From the NCBI GenBank assembly GCA_019415925.1, contig DXYG01000085.1:1-11069 (forward strand): a stretch of DNA of 11,069 bases. Direction: 5' to 3'. The stretch comes from Clostridiales bacterium. Lineage in GTDB: Bacteria > Bacillota > Clostridia > Oscillospirales > Acutalibacteraceae. The position numbers were made by a program, and so were the translations under genes. Shown here one piece after another: positions 1 through 6,485 of this stretch (within the stretch, counting starts at the first letter, position 1; each line of letters starts with the position of its first letter). The notes below the pieces were generated by a model that saw only the letters and a program-made list of their open reading frames with translations, did no database searches and was not told where the DNA came from.

Positions 1-24
1 ATATAGAAGCAAATGAGGATTTCT

Positions 25-384
25 ATGGAAAATAAAAATTATTTTTTTAGTGGAATAACTGAACTGTTGATTCTAGCAATTTTAGTTGACCACGATAGTT
101 ATGTTTACGAAATTGTTAAATTTATAAAGGAATATTCAGAAGGATATTTATCAATTTCTCAGAATACTGTATATGCCGTAACATATAAGCTAAAAAATGA
201 GGGAAAATTATCTGAATATTCAAAGCTTGTCGGAAAACGTAGGACAAGAATTTATTATCATATTGAACCTAATGGAAACAGTTATTACAAACAATTATTA
301 GATAGTTTCAGAGACGCTTATCACGGCGTGGAAAATATATTGCAGGCTTTATCTAGAGAGAGGGGAAGCGAAAGCAATGAATAA
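25..384 (+). CDS. PadR-family transcriptional regulator
   Basis: 119-residue protein with the winged-helix layout of the PadR family: an N-terminal helical stretch (GITELLILAILVDHDSYVYE), then a recognition-helix region (SISQNTVYAVTYKLKNEG, about residues 43-60), a basic wing (GKRRTRIYYHIEPNG, about 69-83) and a C-terminal dimerisation helix. PadR proteins usually repress a neighbouring gene and are often paired with a DUF1700/HAAS membrane protein, which is what follows here. I chose the ATG at 25 over the in-frame ATG at 13 because GAGGA at 15-19 lies five bases upstream of it and would be inside the coding sequence of the longer form. The stop overlaps the next start by 8 bases, so the two are probably translationally coupled. 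Its promoter lies outside the window. Family call is firm; the ligand and target are unknown. Confidence 0.88.
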   Translation: MENKNYFFSGITELLILAILVDHDSYVYEIVKFIKEYSEGYLSISQNTVYAVTYKLKNEGKLSEYSKLVGKRRTRIYYHIEPNGNSYYKQLLDSFRDAYHGVENILQALSRERGSESNE

Positions 385-751
385 AATATGCAAAGAATAT
401 ATTAAAGAAATTAAGGCTATGTTCCCTGTTAAAGGAAAGAAAGAACGCAAGTACATAAAACAACTGAGCAAGGATATAGAGGATTACTGCGAAGAATCCA
501 AAGCAACAACAAAGGAAGAGCTTTATGAAAACTACGGAAATCCGGTTGATGTAGTAGCCGAATATTTTTCGGCAATCGGTGCACCTTATGTTATTAAAAA
601 AATTAGAATCAGCAAATATATTAAGGCATTAATAGCTATTATAATTGCAGTTATTTTAGTTCTCTCTACTATGTATTGTGTTATAAGATGGGAAGAACAT
701 CAAATGCTATTGAGAGAAGAAATTGTTATCGTAGAAGATGTAATTGAATAA
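377..751 (+). CDS. HAAS/DUF1700-type single-pass membrane protein
   Basis: 124 residues. The N-terminal 65 or so residues form a charged helical domain with the pattern of the HAAS (DUF1700) signalling domain: Lys-rich helices followed by IEDYCEESKATTKEELYENYGNPVDVVAEYF (about 35-65), matching the usual ending in which a helix, Y-G-x-P and A-E-Y-F occur. One transmembrane segment follows (about 76-101, rich in I, A, V and L) and then a short charged tail ending in acidic residues. Known HAAS proteins are encoded next to PadR regulators and are thought to help sense or relay envelope signals; the exact role is not established. A GGGGA-type SD lies at about 362-366. It overlaps the PadR gene by 8 bases, and its stop (749-751) abuts the SD of the next gene, so the three genes form one operon. 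This copy is shorter than many HAAS proteins, with a single membrane segment. Confidence 0.75.
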   Translation: MNKICKEYIKEIKAMFPVKGKKERKYIKQLSKDIEDYCEESKATTKEELYENYGNPVDVVAEYFSAIGAPYVIKKIRISKYIKALIAIIIAVILVLSTMYCVIRWEEHQMLLREEIVIVEDVIE

Positions 752-764
752 AGGAGGAAAAACG

Positions 765-1244
765 ATGAAGAAAACAATAACTATTACATTAATTACTGCA
801 CTTATTAGTTGTATATTTTTGAGTATTCCTGTAAGTGCTACAACTGCCGACAATACAGAAAGAACCATTGAATATTTATATAATGGTGACTATATTGAAA
901 CAATAATTACTGACGATACTGCAAATCCAAGTATTTCTTTATATACCACAAATACAATTACAAAAACAAAAACAAGATATTACAAAAACAGCAGTGGTAC
1001 TGTACTTTGGTCAGTTGCAATTAAGGCTACATTTTCATACAATGGCAGTACATCGACCTGTACAAGCTGTTCCCATAGTACAACAGCCCCAGCCGCTAGT
1101 TGGTCTATAAAAAGTGCATCACACAGCAAATCTGGCAACACAGCAACAGCAAAAGCAACAGCTACCCACACAGTATCTGGAGAAGCAACAAATTATTCAA
1201 TGTCAGTTACAATAAAGTGCAGTGCTACCGGAGTAGTGTCATAA
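765..1244 (+). CDS. Secreted protein of unknown function
   Basis: 159 residues. It begins with a clear signal peptide: MKKT, a hydrophobic core (about 5-20) and VSA followed by TT as a probable signal peptidase I site near residue 25. The mature part is rich in Thr, Ser and Ala, with an acidic/Tyr N-terminal region, then a basic Tyr segment (KTRYYKNSSG), a CTSC pair, and alternating T/A-rich beta-like stretches ending in KCSATGVVS. The three cysteines of CTSC and KC could form disulfides or bind metal. The start is the ATG at 765: the SD AAAGGAGG (750-757) sits 7 bases upstream, so an upstream in-frame TTG at 744 is not used. I do not recognise the family. As third gene of a PadR/HAAS operon it is the likely exported product. 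A small toxin or surface-modifying protein is possible but unsupported. Confidence 0.8.
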   Translation: MKKTITITLITALISCIFLSIPVSATTADNTERTIEYLYNGDYIETIITDDTANPSISLYTTNTITKTKTRYYKNSSGTVLWSVAIKATFSYNGSTSTCTSCSHSTTAPAASWSIKSASHSKSGNTATAKATATHTVSGEATNYSMSVTIKCSATGVVS

Positions 1245-1511
1245 CCTTAAGTTAACTGGAATTATTTTAAACAGTAAACTACTTTTCTCACCGTTGCTTC
1301 TATATCTTTGCTTAGTTGTAATTAGTTTAGCATTTTTTAAATCTTTAATAGCCCTTCTTACTGTAGCAGGCGACAGCTTTATGTCGCCTGCTATTGTTTT
1401 TACCGAAGGCCAGCATTCGCCGTTTTTGTTGGCTCTGTCGTGGAGGTAGGTATATACTGCTACGGCTCTGTGTGGTAAGTCCATTTGATAGAGATAAGTT
1501 AATCTACTCAT
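1239..1511 (-). CDS. Small helix-turn-helix protein (HTH_36-like)
   Basis: 90 residues. The sequence reads as a winged helix: helix 1 (PHRAVAVYTYLHDRA, about 13-27), CWPSVKTIAGDIKLSPATVRRAIKDL as helix-turn-helix (about 33-58) and a short wing (LITTKQRYRSNG). Proteins of this type are common at the ends of conjugation operons in clostridial elements; the role is probably DNA binding in regulation or replication. The ATG at 1511 overlaps the VirD4 stop (shared bases within ATGAGTAG), with an SD GGAGGTG (plus-strand 1519-1525) 7 bases upstream, so it is coupled to virD4. An open reading frame extends upstream to 1748, but that part is antisense-frame coding of VirD4 and is rejected. Its stop overlaps the stop of the convergent secreted-protein gene by 6 bases. 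A strong inverted repeat lies inside the region that encodes the recognition helix. Confidence 0.8.
   Translation of the reverse strand: MSRLTYLYQMDLPHRAVAVYTYLHDRANKNGECWPSVKTIAGDIKLSPATVRRAIKDLKNAKLITTKQRYRSNGEKSSLLFKIIPVNLRL
1364..1401 (+). terminator. Intrinsic terminator of the PadR operon, inside the HTH gene
   Basis: Perfect 12-bp inverted repeat TAGCAGGCGACA (1364-1375) and TGTCGCCTGCTA (1382-1393) with a 6-base loop, directly followed on the plus strand by TTGTTTTT (1394-1401). This is the form of a rho-independent terminator for plus-strand transcripts, 120 bases after the stop of the secreted-protein gene. The minus strand has no T-run after the stem, so it should be one-directional. 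It lies within codons for residues 40-50 of the minus-strand helix-turn-helix protein. Confidence 0.75.
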
Positions 1512-3432
1512 TGTCTTGCACCTCCTGTGGTGGTCTTTCTGTTCTGATGACCACTTTTCTTTGCTTGTCTGCGCTCTGTTCAACATTTGAATTTTCAGGT
1601 TCTTCTGTTGGCTCTTCTTCCTGTTCAGAATCGATAGTATTTTCACTGTCGGCTTGTTCTGCACTCGGAGAGGTTTTAAGATTTTCATTTTTCTTCTTTT
1701 TCTCACCGCTTGCTTCATCGAATTCCGAGTCGGTAACAGGCTGTTCAAGATATTGAGGACAGTATGTCTTGATTATGTTGTTGAACAACTCAGAACGATT
1801 GGCATAGTGAACTTCACGGTTGCCGTTTTCTTTGACCTCATACTTTTCCTCAAACTCAATACCCCATTTGAAGAACAATTTAAGCTTGACTTTCATCGGA
1901 TAAAAGCCTGTTTTCATAACAACAAATGTGCCTTTTGGAAGTGACTTCAGCTCATCGGGTGTCATCAATGGTCGTTCAATCATCTGCAAGGATTGTGACG
2001 GATCGTTTTTGCTTCTGCTCACCGAGCCTGACATAACAGTTCTTGAACCGAGTGCTTTTGATAACACTTCTGCACTTGTACTATTCGGAGCAAAGCCGCC
2101 GAAGATTGTCAGCTGTGTGTTATCTATGATAACATCTGCACCCTCTTTGCCATAATTTTTCTCCAACTGTGCAAAGGATTGAATTATCGGCACTATCTGC
2201 AACCGTCTTGAACGAGAAGCGGAGAACATCATCTCTGCCGAATCAATCTTCGGCAAGGTTCCGAACTCGTCGCAGAAGAATACACAGCGGTTTTTCAGCA
2301 CACCTCCGTTTTCATCTGCGACTGAAAGTATTTCACGGTAGAGCTGTTGGATAATCAGCGAAACCATAAAGAAAGTGTTGGGGTTTTCTTCGGGCATTAC
2401 AATGAATATTGCACACTTTTCATTGCAGAATTTTTCAGCGTCTATTTCCGTATCAAAACACAAAAGCTGTTCAAGCTCGGAGTCAAGAAATGCATTCAAC
2501 CTTGAAAGTGCCGTACTCATAACGCTTGACATACTCTGTTCGGCTGTGTTCAGCGCCGCTCCTGCAAACCATTTTGCCTTGTGGTCGTCAGAAAGATAGT
2601 CCATTAACAGCTGAAACTGATTTTTGCCTTTCTTATTGGTCGGTGCGAGTAATTCCTGAATGATTTTGAATACCGAAACAATATGCCTTTCTTCGGGTTC
2701 ACAAAACTCTGCAACGAGTAAAATTGTAGCCGTGAGCAATCCCTCTGCCGCATCATAGAAATAAGCGTTCTGTCCGAATGAAGCCGAGTCCATACCTGAA
2801 AGAATAATCGTTTTTGAAATGATTTTTGCGTATTTTTCTGCTCTTGCCTTGTAAACAAGCTGTTCGGGTTCGGCTTTGTATAAGTCCATATATTTGTTCA
2901 CAAGATGCAGGAGATTGTTGCCGTGTGAGCGTGTGGGATTACGCAAATCTATGACAGAAATTTTGTAGCCGTAATACTTTTCCGCAATTGTTCCGTAGTT
3001 TCGAACAATATCGCCTTTCGTGTCGCTGCATAAAAACGACATACCCGTTGCACAGGCATATTCAATGCAAGGATAAAGCCAAAATGCTGTCTTGCCGACG
3101 CCTGCCGCACCAATCATCAGAGCATGAACATCTCCTGTATCAACCAATGCGGTTGTTCCTTTCCTGCTGTTCTTACAGCCAACAACTATACCTTGCTCCT
3201 TTGGTCTGCTGTCAGGATTATTTCTCCACTCGTTAGGCTGAAAATTCATGTGCTCGTAGGTTTTCTTGATCTCTTTTTTGTTTGCCCAACGAGCCGTGCC
3301 GTGCTGACCTTGTCCGACCGTCTTGTTCTTTATTCGGTTCAGGGAATAGTAATTGCCGACCGTTGAAATGATTATGAACAAGGCAAACATTGAACCTGCA
3401 ACAATAATCAGAGTTATAACACCTGATGGCAT
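1504..3432 (-). CDS. VirD4/TraG-type conjugative coupling protein
   Basis: 642 residues. This is the ATPase that links the relaxosome to the type IV secretion channel at the inner membrane. It has an N-terminal hydrophobic segment (about 5-26), then HGTARWA (44-50) typical of this family, Walker A GAAGVGKTA (108-116), SDTKGD (136-141), and Walker B VFFCDEFG (384-391) followed by LPKI. S-A-S-R-S-R-R-L-Q-I-V-P-I-I-Q-S (404-419) is another family signature. The last 75 residues are a low-complexity acidic linker (EQEEEPTEEPEN) then a basic end; this tail is probably disordered. Only one clear membrane segment is visible at the N-terminus, fewer than the two of many VirD4 proteins. The start overlaps the upstream Toprim gene by 19 bases; the SD AAAGGA is somewhat far (about 11 bases), so an internal Met15 is a less likely alternative. 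The stop is coupled to the helix-turn-helix gene. Confidence 0.95.
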   Translation of the reverse strand: MPSGVITLIIVAGSMFALFIIISTVGNYYSLNRIKNKTVGQGQHGTARWANKKEIKKTYEHMNFQPNEWRNNPDSRPKEQGIVVGCKNSRKGTTALVDTGDVHALMIGAAGVGKTAFWLYPCIEYACATGMSFLCSDTKGDIVRNYGTIAEKYYGYKISVIDLRNPTRSHGNNLLHLVNKYMDLYKAEPEQLVYKARAEKYAKIISKTIILSGMDSASFGQNAYFYDAAEGLLTATILLVAEFCEPEERHIVSVFKIIQELLAPTNKKGKNQFQLLMDYLSDDHKAKWFAGAALNTAEQSMSSVMSTALSRLNAFLDSELEQLLCFDTEIDAEKFCNEKCAIFIVMPEENPNTFFMVSLIIQQLYREILSVADENGGVLKNRCVFFCDEFGTLPKIDSAEMMFSASRSRRLQIVPIIQSFAQLEKNYGKEGADVIIDNTQLTIFGGFAPNSTSAEVLSKALGSRTVMSGSVSRSKNDPSQSLQMIERPLMTPDELKSLPKGTFVVMKTGFYPMKVKLKLFFKWGIEFEEKYEVKENGNREVHYANRSELFNNIIKTYCPQYLEQPVTDSEFDEASGEKKKKNENLKTSPSAEQADSENTIDSEQEEEPTEEPENSNVEQSADKQRKVVIRTERPPQEVQDNE

Positions 3433-4334
3433 ATTTGTTCATTTCCTTTCTCTGTTAAAGTTAAATCCTCATTCCAGTCTTTATGGGTAGGAATGAGGAT
3501 TTTGTTTTGGATATTCATTGAATTTAATTTTTCGGCTATGCGTTTGTTTGCTGTCTGTCCTGCCTCGTCATTGTCAAAGCAGAGAAACACATTTTTGATG
3601 TTCGGATTATCTTTCAGACATTGAAAAAGCACCCTGTCCGAGACGGAGCAGGATGCCGCATAGCTATGATTTTTCCAATTTTCTTTGTGCATACTTATGA
3701 ACGATAACATATCTATCGGAGCTTCAAATAAAAATATCTTGTCGCTTGTGCCGTGCCAATGAAAGCTGAACTCCGGCTGACTACCTGCAACATTTCCCTT
3801 GTACGGATTGCTTGTCACCGTTCCTCTCTTGTGTGCGTGGCGAGGTTTGCCATTTAAATCATAACCGACAAATACCGCATTGTGATAATCGGCAGATTCA
3901 TAAATCATTTTCTGACCCACAAACTCAAACAGTACATCCTTGTCAATGCCACGAGTCAACAGCAGATAAGAAAAAACTCTGCTCATTCTGTCATTCCTCG
4001 GTGGCAGTTCAAAAAGTTTATGCTCTTTTTCTATGGGTGGTGATGTTATGATTTGACCGCCGATACCGTTCAAAAGCATTTCCACCGCTTCGGCATAGTC
4101 CTTGTTGTAAAATCTGCGGACGAAGTCAACTGCGTCACCGCCTTTCTGTTCGTACTGATGATACCAGAGGTGACCTCTGATTGTTACCTTTTGCGAGCCG
4201 TCAAGCCATTCATACTCCGAGCCTGATTTCCTGACTTTCTCGCCAAGACTTATAAGAAATTGTGCAAGGTCAGTTCGCCTTGCCTGTTCTCGCTGTTCTT
4301 TTGTAAAATGAATGTAGGTTGATATTTTAATCAC
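3414..4334 (-). CDS. DUF3991 and Toprim domain protein (primase-like)
   Basis: 306 residues. The N-terminal 90 residues resemble the CHC2 primase fold without its zinc cysteines: WYHQYEQKGGDAVDFV (57-72) and AEAVEMLL. A DUF3991-like segment follows, including GYDLNGKPRHAHKRGT (157-172). A Toprim domain follows, with the conserved Glu at 204 (FLFEAPIDML) and the DND metal motif at 254-256 (FLCFDNDEAG), then HKDWNED (284-290). Such proteins occur beside relaxases and VirD4 in Firmicutes elements and are thought to act in DNA processing or priming during transfer; activity is not proven, and no separate catalytic primase polymerase domain is seen, so it may bind or nick rather than prime. The start is uncertain: the GTG at 4334 has AAGGA only 1-2 bases before it, so a rarer start codon a few bases inside is possible. 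The plus-strand kinase gene separates it from the relaxase gene. Confidence 0.85.
   Translation of the reverse strand: MIKISTYIHFTKEQREQARRTDLAQFLISLGEKVRKSGSEYEWLDGSQKVTIRGHLWYHQYEQKGGDAVDFVRRFYNKDYAEAVEMLLNGIGGQIITSPPIEKEHKLFELPPRNDRMSRVFSYLLLTRGIDKDVLFEFVGQKMIYESADYHNAVFVGYDLNGKPRHAHKRGTVTSNPYKGNVAGSQPEFSFHWHGTSDKIFLFEAPIDMLSFISMHKENWKNHSYAASCSVSDRVLFQCLKDNPNIKNVFLCFDNDEAGQTANKRIAEKLNSMNIQNKILIPTHKDWNEDLTLTEKGNEQICHQVL
3463..3502. repeat. 13-bp perfect inverted repeat just upstream of the virD4 start
   Basis: AAATCCTCATTCC (3463-3475) and GGAATGAGGATTT (3490-3502) with a 14-base loop. It lies in the 3' end of the Toprim gene and encodes part of ILIPTHKDWNED. In the minus-strand mRNA the stem ends about 12 bases before the virD4 SD. 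On the plus strand it is followed by TGTTTTGG, a weak T-run. It could be a translation-control or mRNA-stability stem, or a weak antisense terminator. The structure is plain in the sequence; its role is inferred. Confidence 0.55.
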
Positions 4335-4406
4335 TTCCTTGAGTATAATATATTTTTTCTTTCTGCTGTAATATCTTATAGTGGGTAGTTCTTTCTCCTA
4401 TCACCA

Positions 4407-4425
4407 TGACAGGAGGCACCTGTCA
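4407..4425. repeat. 7-bp inverted repeat TGACAGG/CCTGTCA
   Basis: TGACAGG (4407-4413), loop AGGCA, CCTGTCA (4419-4425), in the spacer between the Toprim gene (minus) and the kinase gene (plus). No T-run follows on either strand, so it is not a typical terminator. It is a candidate protein-binding site or leader hairpin for the minus-strand Toprim-VirD4-HTH transcript. The rest of 4335-4465 shows AT-rich TATATTATACT on the minus strand near 4345-4355 that could be a -10 region, but no confident -35. Confidence 0.4.
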
Positions 4426-4465
4426 CGAATTGAGTAGAATTATCCCTTGGCGGTGGGTTGATTTT

Positions 4466-4493
4466 TTGATAGACAATTTTATTTGTCTATGAT
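4466..4493 (+). promoter_or_regulatory. Promoter of the kinase-like gene with overlapping operator
   Basis: TTGATA (4466-4471) and TATGAT (4488-4493), 16 bases apart, form a good sigma-A-type promoter about 55 bases before the kinase start. Between and over these boxes lies a perfect 8-bp inverted repeat ATAGACAA-N6-TTGTCTAT (4469-4490). It covers the -35 and -10 boxes, the position expected of a repressor operator; spaced symmetric repeats of this kind are typical of TetR-like repressors. No TetR-type gene is in the window. Confidence 0.6.
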
Positions 4494-4548
4494 ATGATAA
4501 TTGTAAAATGATTGGTTGATAAAACGGAATTTGCCGGAGGGATGAAGT

Positions 4549-5046
4549 ATGAAAAGGATTATGGTAATCGGATGTCCGGGTAGTGGGAAAAGTACATTTT
4601 CAAAAGCTTTGCATAAAATAACTGGGATTCCTCTTTTTCATTTGGATATTATGAATTGGAACGCAGACAGAACAACTGTGCCTAAAGCAGTTTTCAGAGA
4701 ACGGCTTTATAAAACAATAGAAAAAGAAACATGGATTATTGACGGAAATTACGGTTCAACGATTGAAATCCGCTTACAAGCTTGTGATACTGTATTCTTT
4801 TTGGATTATCCGGTGGAGGTGTGTCTTGATGGGGTTATCTCGAGGAGAGGCAAATCAAGGTCAGATATGCCCTGGATAGAATCAGAAGATGATGTAGACG
4901 AAGAATTTATTAGTTTTATCATAGATTATAATACATTCAGCAGACCCAAAGTGATGGAATTGTTAAGCAAGTATATGGGCAAGGATATACATATATTTAA
5001 AAACCGTTATGAAGCAAATCTTTTCATTGAACAAATATCGAGATAA
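4549..5046 (+). CDS. P-loop adenylate kinase-like / FlaR-type protein
   Basis: 165 residues. It has Walker A GCPGSGKST (8-16), then IPLFHLDIMNWN (28-39) as in the family whose members carry hLD after the P-loop helix, WIIDGNYG (63-70), FFLDYP (84-89) and an Arg-rich lid RRGKSRSDMP (100-109). This matches small nucleotide-kinase-like proteins often annotated as topology modulation protein FlaR-related or AAA-family ATPase. The substrate is unknown. The ATG at 4549 has SD GGAGGG (4536-4541) 7 bases upstream. The gene stands alone, convergent with the relaxase gene (11 bases between stops) and opposite to the backbone, with a promoter and operator of its own: it looks like a cargo insertion. Full length for the family and intact, so it may be functional. 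Confidence 0.8.
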   Translation: MKRIMVIGCPGSGKSTFSKALHKITGIPLFHLDIMNWNADRTTVPKAVFRERLYKTIEKETWIIDGNYGSTIEIRLQACDTVFFLDYPVEVCLDGVISRRGKSRSDMPWIESEDDVDEEFISFIIDYNTFSRPKVMELLSKYMGKDIHIFKNRYEANLFIEQISR

Positions 5047-5057
5047 ATTCCAGTTTA

Positions 5058-6482
5058 TCAAACTTGCATCTTCAACCCCTGAGCCTGCTTTTTATCATTA
5101 ATCTTCTGTTGTAATTTTTTATCCGTTCGTTGTACTTTCTGCTTTCCTTCAAAGCGAAGCCTACTTTGAATCATATTGCAGAGATAGCGCAGGAGATAAA
5201 GAGAGGAAACTGCAACGCTGTTGTGATTTGTTTTAATTGAATAAAGAGGATATAGAACACCTCTGTCTGAATCAAAGACTGATTCGGCAGAGGTGTTTTC
5301 TTCATATTCAAAGGGATTTGACACAGATTCTTCATCTGTATTCTCGCTTTCTTCCGTTTCATCTTCGGCGAGATTTAGTTTCAACGCTTCCTTGATTACC
5401 GCGTTCTTGATTGACTTAAATTCCTTGTTGTTGACTAAAGGAATCCTGTCAGGTATTTCATCCGTGTAGGTACGGATTGTATTTTCCTTTTGCTCATACC
5501 AAAGGGCATACAGCTTTTTGATTCTGCCATCACTTGAAAGCTCTTCAACAATAGAATCAACAAGTGCTTTTACATCGGGTTTAAGATAGCCGTAAACCTT
5601 TTTGCCTTTCGTTTTTGAAAGTCTGTCGGCAAGCTCCAACAGCTTATGCTGAATTGATGCACTGATATATATTTCAGAGTTAATCTTTGAAACCAAATCC
5701 TCTACTATGTCACGAGCCTCGGCACGGAGCTTATCCCTGTGCTCGGTTTGCTTCTGATAAATACTTATCAAGTCCTGACGGAATATAACCTTTGCAAGAT
5801 TTGACTTTATATTTTCAATGCCCTTTTCCGTCAGGTACGCCTCGTTGGGCTTTGTTGAATATGCAATCATATGAATGTGAGGATGATGTCCCTCGTTATG
5901 AAATGCCGCATACCATCTGAAATTTTCGGGAGCGATTTTCATATTCTCCGCTATCATATTTCGCTGTGAACGAATTAGATTCATCCAAGCTTTTGCATTG
6001 TTGTATCCCAGCCGTTCCGCATCCTCACGCTTCAAAGAAATAATGTGCGTCCACACATTACTCTTGCTTTCTGCAACCTCTTTTTGCACATCAGATAAAA
6101 CTATCGGCACACCGTCATCGGTAAATAAGCCATGTGAAGATACTTTTTCTACTCTTGGTCGCTGTGCAATGTAGCTTACATATTTTTCTCGGTCGCCGAA
6201 TAACTCTGCATGGGTTTCTGCAATCCGCAAAATCAATTCATCTGCATTACCTCTGTTCGGATTATCAAGATAATCCTGATACTCATACAAGTCCTTTGAG
6301 TCAGGATAATCAGAAAGCAATTTCTTAATAATCTGTTTTTGTCTTTCAGTCGATTCCATGAACTTTTGTGTGCTGTCAGCCTTTTCAACTCCGTCACGAG
6401 TTGCAATGTATGAAACATAATTCCCGATATGAGTTTTGGAATTTGGTTTGATGTAGGGCGATTTCATAATAATTCTCGGCAT
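5058..6482 (-). CDS. MobP3-like relaxase
   Basis: 474 residues. The N-terminus MPRIIMKSPYIKP then NYVSYIATRDGVEK (21-34) fits the MobP3 group of MOBP relaxases. The histidine metal-binding motif is HNEGHHPHIHM (195-205; H200, H202, H204), preceded by FRWYAAF. These enzymes nick one strand at the origin of transfer through a tyrosine and stay bound to the 5' end; the catalytic Tyr is probably one of those in the YVSYIA motif. That motif occurs twice (21-34 and 100-113, YVSYIAQRPRVEK). The C-terminal third holds helices, an acidic stretch (AEDETEESENTDEESV, about 376-391) and a basic end (KKLQQKINDKKQ). The ATG at 6482 has SD AAAGGG with 6-base spacing and follows the ribbon-helix-helix stop by 3 bases. 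The oriT candidate lies just upstream. Family call firm; exact subclass by memory of the motif. Confidence 0.9.
   Translation of the reverse strand: MPRIIMKSPYIKPNSKTHIGNYVSYIATRDGVEKADSTQKFMESTERQKQIIKKLLSDYPDSKDLYEYQDYLDNPNRGNADELILRIAETHAELFGDREKYVSYIAQRPRVEKVSSHGLFTDDGVPIVLSDVQKEVAESKSNVWTHIISLKREDAERLGYNNAKAWMNLIRSQRNMIAENMKIAPENFRWYAAFHNEGHHPHIHMIAYSTKPNEAYLTEKGIENIKSNLAKVIFRQDLISIYQKQTEHRDKLRAEARDIVEDLVSKINSEIYISASIQHKLLELADRLSKTKGKKVYGYLKPDVKALVDSIVEELSSDGRIKKLYALWYEQKENTIRTYTDEIPDRIPLVNNKEFKSIKNAVIKEALKLNLAEDETEESENTDEESVSNPFEYEENTSAESVFDSDRGVLYPLYSIKTNHNSVAVSSLYLLRYLCNMIQSRLRFEGKQKVQRTDKKLQQKINDKKQAQGLKMQV
5256..5299 (+). terminator. Intrinsic terminator downstream of the kinase gene, inside the relaxase gene
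   Basis: Arms AACACCTCTG (5256-5265) with CAGAGGTGTT (5288-5297), and inner arms GAATCA (5269-5274) with TGATTC (5280-5285), separated by a small internal bulge, loop AAGAC. The plus strand then reads TTTTCTT. This is a strong one-directional terminator for plus-strand transcripts, about 210 bases past the kinase stop. It lies in the part of the relaxase gene that encodes the region after the acidic stretch. The minus strand has no T-run after the stem. Confidence 0.65.
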
Positions 6483-6485
6483 AAC

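Noticed and set aside
1512..1748. N-terminal extension of the helix-turn-helix reading frame
   Set aside because: It overlaps virD4 in another frame, is low complexity and Lys/Arg/Gln-rich, and a good SD and ATG define the start at 1511.
3233..3442. Minus-strand frame starting MNKYAIRCYNSD near the virD4 start, which has the better-spaced SD
   Set aside because: It has no coding sense; the overlapping frame gives the proper membrane segment and HGTARWA motif of VirD4, and a frameshift is not needed.
6259..6276. Palindrome GGATTATC-AA-GATAATCC in the relaxase gene
   Set aside because: Short, with no T-run and no regulatory context; probably chance within coding sequence.
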